Source: Asaia platycodi JCM 25414
Lineage (GTDB): Bacteria > Pseudomonadota > Alphaproteobacteria > Acetobacterales > Acetobacteraceae
Reading direction: 5' to 3'
NCBI RefSeq assembly: GCF_000614545.1
Contig: NZ_BAKW01000019.1
Location: 1 to 64,000 of the forward strand
Length of the DNA: 64,000 bases
Notes under the pieces: generated by a model
Told to the model about the DNA's origin: nothing
Databases searched by the model: none
The model's input: the letters and a program-made list of their open reading frames with translations, nothing else
Program-made: the position numbers and the translations under genes
Shown: in pieces, positions 30,520-38,194 of the stretch
Numbering within the stretch: the first letter of the stretch is position 1
Layout: every line of letters starts with the position of its first letter

Positions 30520-30914
30520 ATGGGCATTTTCAGCACCATCATGACAAAGATCTTCGGTCACGCCGAGCTGCGCCCGCAAGTGGCTCGGCAGGCAGCACCG
30601 CTGCCTCTGCGGTCGAGACCAATGCGTCTTCTGCCACGCCGTCCGCGCCGGCTACGCCGGTCGACGTCGATGCGGTGCTGACACATCTTGCTTCCGAGAA
30701 GGGCCAGGCCCTGAACTGGCGCACGTCGATTGTCGATCTCCTGAAGCTGCTCGACATGGATAGCTCGCTCGATGCGCGCAAGCATCTGGCGCAGGAACTG
30801 CATTATACCGAGAGCACGGAAGACAGCGCCGCCATGAATGTATGGCTGATCCGTCAGGTCATGCAGAAGCTTGCCGAAAACGGCGGCAAGGTTCCTGAAG
30901 ATCTCCGTCACTGA
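30520..30914 (+). CDS. DUF3597 family protein, frame break at about 30565
   Basis: The C-terminal 85 residues (VDVDAVLTHLASEKGQALNWRTSIVDLLKLLDMDSSLDARKHLAQELHY) match DUF3597, a small helical domain of unknown function common in Proteobacteria. Translation starts at ATG 30520 (MGIFSTIMTKIFGHA) with AGGGAGA upstream. The frame then shifts by one missing base into an Ala/Ser/Pro-rich linker (PASGSAGSTAAS), giving about 131 residues. The Met-rich amphipathic start is typical of these proteins. Confidence 0.8.
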
Positions 30915-31077
30915 CACTGGATGGTTCGTCTTGCGGGCGATAAATCGGGAGACGATAGAGCCTGATCGTGCATTGCTGAGCGCGATCAGGGCTCAGCCTG
31001 TTTTGCGCCAGTCATGCGCTCCAGCCTGGCAGTTCCGTCTGATAGGGTTGGACAGAAAGAGGGGCGTCGACGCTTTC

Positions 31078-32844
31078 CTAGTTCGCGAACTCGCGTACAA
31101 GCTGGGTGAGCTGGATCGGGTCTTCCACCAGCATGGCCCGGCGGTAGAGGTCGTCGCAGGCTTCGATACTGAGCGAGCGGACCATGCGCTTTACGGCTGG
31201 CAGCGACGCCGCAGACATCGAAAACGACCGCAGTCCCATGCCGATCAGGAGGGCCACGCTGCGCGGGTCTGCCGCCATCTCGCCGCAGACGCAGATCGGG
31301 CGATGCGCCCGCAGCGCCTCATCAACAGAAAAACGCACCAATCTCAGTAGGCTGGGGTGCAGCGCAGTATACAGCTCTGAGCCCATGGCCGCAGAGCGAT
31401 CGACGGCGAGGGTGTACATCGTCAGATCATTGGTGCCCAGAGCCAGAAATTCCGCCTGTCGCACCAGAGCTCCGGCCGTCAGAGCAGCGGCGGGCGTCTC
31501 GATCATCACGCCGAGCGGCGGTAGCTCGGCGGGTAGCTTCACGCCACGGCGACGCAGCCTTCTGGCGCAGCGCTCGTAAATCTGGCGTGTCGCGATGACT
31601 TCATTGACCGAACTGACCATCGGCAGAAGGATGCGGCACTTGCCTTCGAGGCTGGCACGCAGGATGGCGCAGAGCTGGTCTTCCAGAATTTCCGGGTGGC
31701 GAAGCAGCAGCCGCAAACCTCTCACGCCCAGAGCCGGGTTTTCCTCTTCCCGCTCGTCGTTGATGCCGAGCTGCCTCAGTCGGGCCAGGCCTTTTTCGCC
31801 GCCCCAGTCGAGCACCCTGATGGTTGTGGACATGCCCTGCATATCGGCAAGAAGCGCGGCATAGACAGCATATTGCCCATCTTCATCGGGCAGGGGCGCG
31901 CTCTCATCGAAGAGGAATTCGGTGCGCAGCAGCCCTATTCCCGACGCACCGTTGCGATGCAGCAGGGGTAGTTCGTTGGCGATCTCGATATTGGCGAGAA
32001 GCTCAACATCCTCACCGCTGATCAGGCGGCTCGGAAGACGACGCAGGCGTCCGATGCCTTTGCGTTCGCGTGCTTCTTCGGCCATCGCTGCACGGGCCTG
32101 CGCCAGTGTCGAGCTATCGGGATTGATGGTGACCCGCCCGCTCGCTCCGTCGACGATCAGCAGGCTGCCATCCTCAATCAGAGACGTCAGATGCGGCACG
32201 GCCAGCACAGCGGGTACGTTCAGTGCACGCAGCATGATCGCCGTATGATCGGTCGCGCCGCCTGCTTCCGACAGCACGGCGGCGATACGGTTCGGGTCGA
32301 TCACGGCTGCATCGGCGGGCCTGATCTGTTCCGCTACCAGAATCGATCCGCTCGGAACGTCGGAGAAGGCACGGAACGACACGCCGGTCAGATTTCGCAG
32401 CAGCCTGCGGGCGACCTCGCGGAACTCGCCTTCGCGACGTTTTGCGCCTTCGATTTCCTCTTCCGGCATGCCGGGCTGCGGCCCGGCCTGGGCCGCGAGG
32501 ATGTCGCTTTCGAGTTGTACTGCTGCTTCTGCTGTCAGTCCGTCTGCGACGAGGCGACGATGGGCAGCGCGCACGAGCCGTGACTGACTGAGCATTCGCT
32601 CATAGACGATAAGCATTGCATCGATTTCAATGCGACCCTCATCGGGCAGGCTGGTCAGTTTGCCTCGCAGCTTCTTGAGCTGTTTGAGAGTGAGCGCGAT
32701 TGCCTGATCGAGGCGCGTACGCTCTGCCTCTGCGGTCAATTGTGATGGCAAGGCCTTGATGGTTGGCAGCGGACGCTCATGGGTCAGGCTCGCGCGCGCA
32801 ATCACGATGCCCGCTGAAATCCCTGTGCCTTGCAGGGTCTTCAT
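31078..32844 (-). CDS. ptsI: PTS enzyme I
   Basis: Enzyme I takes phosphate from PEP and passes it to HPr. The phosphorylated histidine lies in GGATDHTAIMLRALNVPAV, and the PEP-binding barrel has IGLLRTEFLF, NPALGVRGLRLLL and the active-site cysteine block CVCGEMAADP. ATG 32844 (MKTLQGTGISAGIVIA) is preferred because homology starts there; in-frame TTG 32910 and GTG 32901 would add 19-22 residues and overlap ptsH. It is the last gene of hprK-rapZ-EIIA-ptsH-ptsI. No PTS permease gene is nearby, so the relay is probably regulatory, as in many Alphaproteobacteria. Confidence 0.92.
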   Translation of the reverse strand: MKTLQGTGISAGIVIARASLTHERPLPTIKALPSQLTAEAERTRLDQAIALTLKQLKKLRGKLTSLPDEGRIEIDAMLIVYERMLSQSRLVRAAHRRLVADGLTAEAAVQLESDILAAQAGPQPGMPEEEIEGAKRREGEFREVARRLLRNLTGVSFRAFSDVPSGSILVAEQIRPADAAVIDPNRIAAVLSEAGGATDHTAIMLRALNVPAVLAVPHLTSLIEDGSLLIVDGASGRVTINPDSSTLAQARAAMAEEARERKGIGRLRRLPSRLISGEDVELLANIEIANELPLLHRNGASGIGLLRTEFLFDESAPLPDEDGQYAVYAALLADMQGMSTTIRVLDWGGEKGLARLRQLGINDEREEENPALGVRGLRLLLRHPEILEDQLCAILRASLEGKCRILLPMVSSVNEVIATRQIYERCARRLRRRGVKLPAELPPLGVMIETPAAALTAGALVRQAEFLALGTNDLTMYTLAVDRSAAMGSELYTALHPSLLRLVRFSVDEALRAHRPICVCGEMAADPRSVALLIGMGLRSFSMSAASLPAVKRMVRSLSIEACDDLYRRAMLVEDPIQLTQLVREFAN

Positions 32845-32893
32845 CGGTCGGTCATCCGGCAGGGCGATATCGCTCGACGGGCGGCGCAGTCTC

Positions 32894-33178
32894 TTAATCA
32901 CGTTCGCCAAAGCCGTCGGAGACGAGCACGATCAGGGCATCGATGGCGGCGCTGGCCTGAGGGCCGCTCGCCAGAATCCTGACCATCTCTCCGCGCCCGG
33001 CACCCAGCATCATCAGTCCCATGATCGACAGCGCCGAAACACGCTGGTCGTGACGGCTTACCTCGATCGTGGCGTCGAAGCTCTCGGCAAGCGTGACGAA
33101 TTTCGCTGCGGCGCGGGCGTGCAGGCCAAGCCGGTTGACGATGGTCACATCGCGTTCCAGCGCCGGGCCTGCGCTCAT
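32894..33178 (-). CDS. ptsH: phosphocarrier protein HPr
   Basis: HPr shuttles phosphate from enzyme I to EIIA. The 94-residue protein has the active histidine 20 in NRLGLHARAAAKFV and the regulatory serine 51 in SALSIMGLMMLGAG, the target of HPr kinase, whose gene is in the same cluster. The start overlaps the EIIA stop by four bases. The frame is intact. Confidence 0.94.
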   Translation of the reverse strand: MSAGPALERDVTIVNRLGLHARAAAKFVTLAESFDATIEVSRHDQRVSALSIMGLMMLGAGRGEMVRILASGPQASAAIDALIVLVSDGFGERD

Positions 33179-33675
33179 CGTGCGACCTGACGCAGAGGCG
33201 TCAAAAGCGGGGAGATGGGGGGAACGTAGCTCATGGTAGTATTGACTACCATTTCACAGCTTTTGCCGCCTTGCAAACAGGACTCAGGCAGCTGATAGGC
33301 GGCGGCAATATATTTGCGGCCTGCCATTGTCGCCAGTTCGGCACATTCGGCCAGACTGCGCTTGCAGCGTGTCTTGGCCAGCTTGACCAGCATCGGCACA
33401 TTGACGCCGGCCAGAACTTCGATACGGCCTTCTTCACGCAGGGAGAGGGCGAGGTTTGAAGGGGTGCTGCCGAAAATATCGGTCAGGAGAAGCACGCCGT
33501 CACCGGCTTCGACGGCACTGATGGCAGCGTTGAGCTGGGTTCGGGCAAGAGCGACGTCATCATCGGGCATGACGCCCATCACGGCGATCTGGGCCTGCGG
33601 GCCCACCACGTGGGTGACGATTTCGAGAAGGGACTGAGCGAGAGAACCGTGGGTGACAAGAACGATCCCGATCAT
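33175..33675 (-). CDS. mannose-type PTS EIIA domain protein
   Basis: A 166-residue EIIA of the mannose family with phosphorylated His9 in MIGIVLVTHGSLAQSLL and the core LLLTDIFGSTPSNLALSL. It is about 30 residues longer at the C-terminus than usual (VVNTTMSYVPPISPLLTPLRQ), without a recognised domain. With no IIB, IIC or IID genes present, it most likely signals the phosphorylation state of the relay. It is coupled to ptsH by overlap and lies 76 bases after rapZ. Confidence 0.9.
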   Translation of the reverse strand: MIGIVLVTHGSLAQSLLEIVTHVVGPQAQIAVMGVMPDDDVALARTQLNAAISAVEAGDGVLLLTDIFGSTPSNLALSLREEGRIEVLAGVNVPMLVKLAKTRCKRSLAECAELATMAGRKYIAAAYQLPESCLQGGKSCEMVVNTTMSYVPPISPLLTPLRQVAR

Positions 33676-33751
33676 CGGGGCCTTCCTTCAAGGGGTCTGT
33701 AACGCCAGAAATCTGGCGACCCCATGAGATATCGGTCATCAATCGCGGTTA

Positions 33752-34723
33752 TCAAGACGGCTCTGTCCGTATCTGTTCATCCGGCGTGACACGGTGTTGT
33801 GGAGGCCGCACCCATCGCCATGAGCTGCGTCCCTGCCGTGCCAGTTCCCGATGCATGACGGCGATTGGCCCGTCTGACAAGAGCGTAATGTCTTCGGAGT
33901 TCCCTAACGCGGCCGCAATCTCTTCAACAAGTGTTACAGAGCGGTGCTGACCGCCCGAACAGCCTATGGCGATCGTTGCATGTTTTTTTCCTTCGGCTAC
34001 GAAACGAGGCAATACAAGTCTCAGCAAGCCAAGGATTTGCGAAAGGAATAATGCGTAATCGGGGTCGCGTCGCACGTATTCGCGTACGTCTTCGTCAAGC
34101 CCGGTCATGGCCTTCAGGGCCGCATCATAATGCGGATTACGCAGAAAACGCGCATCGAACACCAGATCGGCCTCACGGGGCAGACCGGCGGGGTAGGCGA
34201 AAGAAAGCAGGGTCGTTGTCATGGAGTCGCCATCGTTCTGATGGCCGAATCGCGACTCGATGAGCCGACGCAGATCGGGCGGTGGCAGATCTGACGTATC
34301 GATCACCAGATCGGCCGCACCGCGCAGCGGCATGAGAAGGCCGATTTCCTGTTCGATACTGCCCATGAGACCGGGGCCGCTGCCTGTGTTGGCATCGAGC
34401 GGGTGGCGGCGGCGCGTGGCGGTAAAGCGGCGCAGCAGCACATCGGTCTCGGCAGTAGCGTAGATCAGCTCGACATGCTGCGGCCCAGGCTGGGCGCGCA
34501 GTTTGGCCAGCGCTTCGAGCACGATGCTGGCTTCAAAGCCGCGGGTGCGGGCATCGATGCCAATGGCGAGCGGATGTTCCGTGCGGGCGACCAGCGCGTC
34601 GAGCAGGTTCAGGGGCGGATTATCGGTTACCTCGTAACCGAGATCTTCAAGAATGCGCAGGATGGAAGACTTGCCTGCCCCGGACAGCCCGGTGACAAGC
34701 AGAACGCGTCGCGCGGGAATCAC
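33752..34723 (-). CDS. rapZ: RapZ-family RNase adapter / nucleotide-binding protein
   Basis: RapZ (YvcJ) proteins bind nucleotides through a Walker A loop, here VTGLSGAGKSSILRILEDLGY. In E. coli they guide RNase E to the GlmZ small RNA and sense glucosamine-6-phosphate. The C-terminal sensor/RNA-binding part is present (LPREADLVFDARFLRNPHY; ATIAIGCSGGQHRSVTLVEEIA). Its placement between hprK and the PTS genes is typical of Alphaproteobacteria and supports a link to cell-wall precursor or carbon control. The 323-residue frame is intact. Confidence 0.92.
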   Translation of the reverse strand: MIPARRVLLVTGLSGAGKSSILRILEDLGYEVTDNPPLNLLDALVARTEHPLAIGIDARTRGFEASIVLEALAKLRAQPGPQHVELIYATAETDVLLRRFTATRRRHPLDANTGSGPGLMGSIEQEIGLLMPLRGAADLVIDTSDLPPPDLRRLIESRFGHQNDGDSMTTTLLSFAYPAGLPREADLVFDARFLRNPHYDAALKAMTGLDEDVREYVRRDPDYALFLSQILGLLRLVLPRFVAEGKKHATIAIGCSGGQHRSVTLVEEIAAALGNSEDITLLSDGPIAVMHRELARQGRSSWRWVRPPQHRVTPDEQIRTEPS

Positions 34724-34767
34724 AGACCGCCCCTCCTGTCATCAAAGCCGGGATACATGACGTGACA

Positions 34768-35305
34768 TTAGCTTTCTTCGCGCTTTTTGGGGAAGGGGTT
34801 TGCAGCAGCCATTTCCCCATTCACTCCACAAACCAGCGTGAAATCGCCGCGAAAGCAGCGCAGGGCGGTGCGTATGACTGCCACGGCATCGGCGTGAAAG
34901 GCATCGAGCGTCAGGCACCAGGCGCCGGTCTGCGGGTCGATGGTCTTTCCCGGCAGGCGCACGATGGGAGCGTTTCGCGTCAGATCAACTCGCAGCACGA
35001 TCGACGTCTCGGGCAGAGAGGACATCTGCACGATACCCAGACCGCGCACTTCGATCAGCTGCAAGTGCGGGGGCGGGGCGCGCCGTGGAACATTGCAACA
35101 GGATCTGATCATCACCCACTAGGGCGAAACCTGCGTCGATAAGGCGTAGCAGCAGGCTCGATTTGCCACAGCCAGACGCCCCGGTGAGCAGCACCCCAAG
35201 CCCTTCCCAACAGGCGCAGGAGGCGTGAAGAAGCTGGCCTGAGCAGGAGGGAACTGCGCATAAGCGATGGGCAGCTTCAGGAATGTGCGATATGCTTCGG
35301 CTCAT
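34768..35305 (-). CDS. hprK: short HPr kinase/phosphorylase, frame break at about 35100
   Basis: The short alphaproteobacterial HprK lacks the N-terminal domain of the Firmicutes enzyme. The P-loop GVLLTGASGCGKSSLLLRLIDAGFALVGDD lies near residue 40, and the family signature LIEVRGLGIVQM follows in the other frame. The frame changes after GDDQILLQ; unlike almost all other breaks here, it needs one base removed or two added. The repaired protein is about 178 residues. Its start codon shares CATG with the divergent ridA-like gene. Its substrate is the serine of the HPr encoded in the same cluster. Confidence 0.82.
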
Positions 35306-35648
35306 GCACGATCATTCCTCCTCTTCTTCCCGTCCTGTCCTGCAGGACAGTGTGACCGTCTATGGTGTGACAGGACTCGGTGCCGATGGACAGGTGCCTG
35401 ACAGCTTGATCGAGGAATGCCAGAACGCTCTGGCGCGCATAAGGGAAATTCTGGCCACCAGCGGGCTGTTACCCGAAGATATCACGCATCTGGCTTACAT
35501 GATTCCCGATAGCAGCATCTTCGTCTCGTGCCAGCGCATCATCGCTGAAGCCCTCGGCCCGGCTCGGCCGGCCATGACCCTGCGCCTCAAACCCCATTTC
35601 GACGTACCGGGGCAGAGGCTGGAGTTCAATTTCATTGCGGCACCGTAA
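35292..35648 (+). CDS. RidA/YjgF-like protein
   Basis: A protein of about 118 residues of the RidA superfamily, which hydrolyses reactive enamine/imine intermediates or binds small ligands. Recognisable parts are the helix ECQNALARIREILATSGL and the strand-turn ITHLAYMIPDSSIFVSCQRIIAEALGPARPAMTL. The usual catalytic arginine would be in the ARPA block (GPARPAMT), which is kept. Start choices are ATG 35283, 35292 and 35304; AGGA sits nine bases before 35292. All overlap or abut the start of the divergent hprK. The true RidA subfamily is uncertain. Confidence 0.75.
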   Translation: MLRLMHDHSSSSSRPVLQDSVTVYGVTGLGADGQVPDSLIEECQNALARIREILATSGLLPEDITHLAYMIPDSSIFVSCQRIIAEALGPARPAMTLRLKPHFDVPGQRLEFNFIAAP

Positions 35649-36104
35649 GTTCGATCCGGCCGTAAAGACTTCATACACGTAAGAAGGAAGGCCCAAGCAG
35701 CGTGCCTTTCTTGTGTATTCAGGCGATGATCGAAGTTTATTCGATATCAAGATCTATGTAAATTTTTGTAGAAATAAATAACTTCTACTCAGGAATACGC
35801 GCGAAATAAATCGCGCCGGTTCGTATGTTGAAATATTATCTGTTTTTTATAAAGTCAGACCGAAAGACGCTTTGTGTTTTTGAGGGCGTGGAAGAAAAAG
35901 AAAATCCTTAGCCCTGCGCGCTTTAAAAAGCGGTCGGATTTCTTTTTTTCTTTGCTCCACCACCGTAAAGTATTCTCTCTTCACAGTGATGGTAAGATCA
36001 GCGCAATCAAATAGTATCTTAGTGGTGACTGCGAGAGCCGGGCACGCTGTAGATAAAAGCGGGTTGTAAGAACGCCTGTGCAGGCGCTCTTACTCTTTCA
36101 TTTA
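35649..36104. other. AT-rich intergenic region
   Basis: About 455 bases, unusually AT-rich, between two convergent genes. It contains several hairpins: AAGGAAGGC/GCCTTTCTT near 35690-35710, a possible ridA terminator near 35895-35955 (AGAAAATCC pairing with GGATTTCT before a T run), and the M61 gene terminator. No open frame of note. It could be a remnant of transferred DNA. Confidence 0.5.
36066..36093 (-). terminator. terminator hairpin after the M61 peptidase gene
   Basis: GTAAGAGCGCCTG pairs with CAGGCGTTCTTAC on the minus strand (one G-T pair) with a two-base spacer. It lies 11 bases after the peptidase stop. The following T run is weak. Confidence 0.65.
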
Positions 36105-38138
36105 TCAGTGGCGCGCTGAATACAGCGTCGTCAGGCGATCCGGGGTGTCGGCGATGCGCTCCAGATGGGGGAAGCGCAGGCCGTCGTGATAAGGGATCGA
36201 AACCGTGCGGTAATGCGAGCCGGTCTTGACCAGCAGGGTGATCGGCGCCTTATCGGTCTTCGCTGCCTTGATGGCATCGACCAGTGCTTCTGGCGTAAAG
36301 GCATCCCCATTGACGGCGACGATCACGTCATGAATGGCGAGACCTGCCTTATAGGCGGGGCTGTTCCAGGCAACCGTGCTGAGTGAAGCATTCTTGCCGC
36401 TCACTATGACGCCCAGCGAGAAGCGCAGCAGCAGGCGGTGGTAATTCTTGCCTGCCTGAGCTTCGAACGCATTTTCCTTGTCAGTATAGACCAGCTTGTA
36501 GCCACCGGCTTCGAGGCCGTTCAGAGGCGCGCGCTTCTGCACGGTGCTGATGCGCTCATGCAGGAACCTGGCCCAGTCATAGGGCACTACCTTGTTCAGG
36601 GTCAGAACCACGTCATCGAACGTATAGGTGCTGACAATGATGCTGCCGTCATTGGTCCCGAAAAATGCCTTGGCGAAATCATCGAGCGATTTCGTGTCAT
36701 GCGAGAGCTTGCGGATCATCATGTCGGCATCGAGCCAGACCAGCTGACCCTCGACATAATAATCTTCCGAACGCTGAAAATCGCGCCATGACAGGGGCGA
36801 GCGTTGCGCGATGATCGGGTCGTTGGTCGTGTCGGCCACAGGGCGCCATGTGCGTCCTGCCTGGGCATCATAGGTCGCTGCCATGAGCGCCAGAGAGTCG
36901 AAACCCTGCTCCTTGCTAACGAGGCCGGAGCGTGCAGCAAGAATATTGCCCCAGAACTCTGTCTGGCCTTCATAAACCCAGAGCAGCGAGCCGCGCTGCG
37001 GGGCATTGAAGGTGGCACCGTAAAGATCGGCCGGGCGGCGATACTTACCGTTCCAGGAATGGGTGTATTCATGCGCCAGCAGATCGCGCTGCGGGAATGA
37101 ATGCTTCCAGTCCGTGAAATAGTCTTCGCTCACGCTGTCTTCGCTCGACTGGTGATGCTCAAGACCGATGCGTCCCAGCTCATCGGTCAGCGCCATCAGG
37201 AAGTCGTAATGCGCATAATGCTGCGAGCCGAAAGTCAGGAGCGCCTGCGTGACCAGATTGCGATGGATCTGCAGCTCGGCATCGTCATAGGCCAGATCGC
37301 CGGGCTTGTCGGCCACCATGTTGAGCGTGACCGGCACGCCGCCCGGCGCGTTGAGCGAGACCTTCTTGAAATAGGCGCCCGCAAAAATCGGAGAATCGAC
37401 CAGCGTGTTGAATGGAACGCTACCGAAAGTCAGCGTGTCGCCTACGGCAGGGCCTGTCGGGCGAAGCGCTGTCGCGGCCTGCCAGCCATGGGGCAGCTTG
37501 ACGCTCGCCTGCACGGGGATATCACGCGAATAATAACCGGCCGGATAGAGCGCGACCTCATTCCACTGCACGTTTACGATGTGCGGCGTCATGACGACGC
37601 GGCCTTCATTGTCGCTCACGGGCGAGAGCAGCTTGAAATCGAGATCGATCTGCGTCTGCGCCTTCGTGACCGGAACATGGAAGGCGAAGACATCCACCGG
37701 GTCGCGCAGCCAGGAGAGGGGCTTGCCAGCAGAGCTGATTGTCAGACCACCAAGCTGGGTGATCGTGCCTTCAGGCGCGTGGCCGCCCGGAATCCATTTC
37801 GGATAAAGCAGTACCAGCTCGCCCGCTTCGCGTGCCGATTGTGGCACGGGCAGCGTCTCATGCATGGTCATGACGTGATGGTCGAGATCGGTCGCATCGA
37901 CGCTCAGTTTGAGCATGCCGGGAAAAGCGACGTCCTTGGCCTGGGGCAGCGGCGAGGGAAGCGGCGCAGCTTCAGGCTGGGGCTGGGCGGCGAGTGCAGG
38001 CAGAACGCGCGTGCCAAGCAGCATGACGGTCAGAAATGTGCCGGCGCGGAAAAGACGGATGGTCAAGCAGGAATACTCCGAAAAGGGGCTCTGACTGAAA
38101 CGGTTCCTTACCAGAATGTAAACGGCCTCCCGTGACAA
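36105..38138 (-). CDS. M61-family metallopeptidase with PDZ domain
   Basis: A secreted zinc aminopeptidase-like protein of the M61 (glycyl aminopeptidase) family. The N-terminal hydrophobic segment TFLTVMLLGTRVLPALAAQ is a signal peptide preceded by about 30 extra residues, so translation may start later than 38138. The beta-sandwich domain precedes the catalytic part with the zinc motif LLAHEYTHSWNGKYRRP and the third ligand in VYEGQTEFWG. A PDZ domain (SPAYKAGLAIHDVIVAVNGDAF) ends the protein. The frame is intact over 677 codons. It stands alone, with putA next in the same direction. Confidence 0.9.
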   Translation of the reverse strand: MSREAVYILVRNRFSQSPFSEYSCLTIRLFRAGTFLTVMLLGTRVLPALAAQPQPEAAPLPSPLPQAKDVAFPGMLKLSVDATDLDHHVMTMHETLPVPQSAREAGELVLLYPKWIPGGHAPEGTITQLGGLTISSAGKPLSWLRDPVDVFAFHVPVTKAQTQIDLDFKLLSPVSDNEGRVVMTPHIVNVQWNEVALYPAGYYSRDIPVQASVKLPHGWQAATALRPTGPAVGDTLTFGSVPFNTLVDSPIFAGAYFKKVSLNAPGGVPVTLNMVADKPGDLAYDDAELQIHRNLVTQALLTFGSQHYAHYDFLMALTDELGRIGLEHHQSSEDSVSEDYFTDWKHSFPQRDLLAHEYTHSWNGKYRRPADLYGATFNAPQRGSLLWVYEGQTEFWGNILAARSGLVSKEQGFDSLALMAATYDAQAGRTWRPVADTTNDPIIAQRSPLSWRDFQRSEDYYVEGQLVWLDADMMIRKLSHDTKSLDDFAKAFFGTNDGSIIVSTYTFDDVVLTLNKVVPYDWARFLHERISTVQKRAPLNGLEAGGYKLVYTDKENAFEAQAGKNYHRLLLRFSLGVIVSGKNASLSTVAWNSPAYKAGLAIHDVIVAVNGDAFTPEALVDAIKAAKTDKAPITLLVKTGSHYRTVSIPYHDGLRFPHLERIADTPDRLTTLYSARH

Positions 38139-38194
38139 CCCATATTCAGGGTTTTATCGCGAGAGCGCGTCGGCTTTTCTGACCGCGAGAGGGC

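Noticed and set aside
37101-38135. 344-codon plus-strand open frame opposite the M61 peptidase gene
   Set aside because: Antisense shadow of a gene with clear HEYTH and signal-peptide features.
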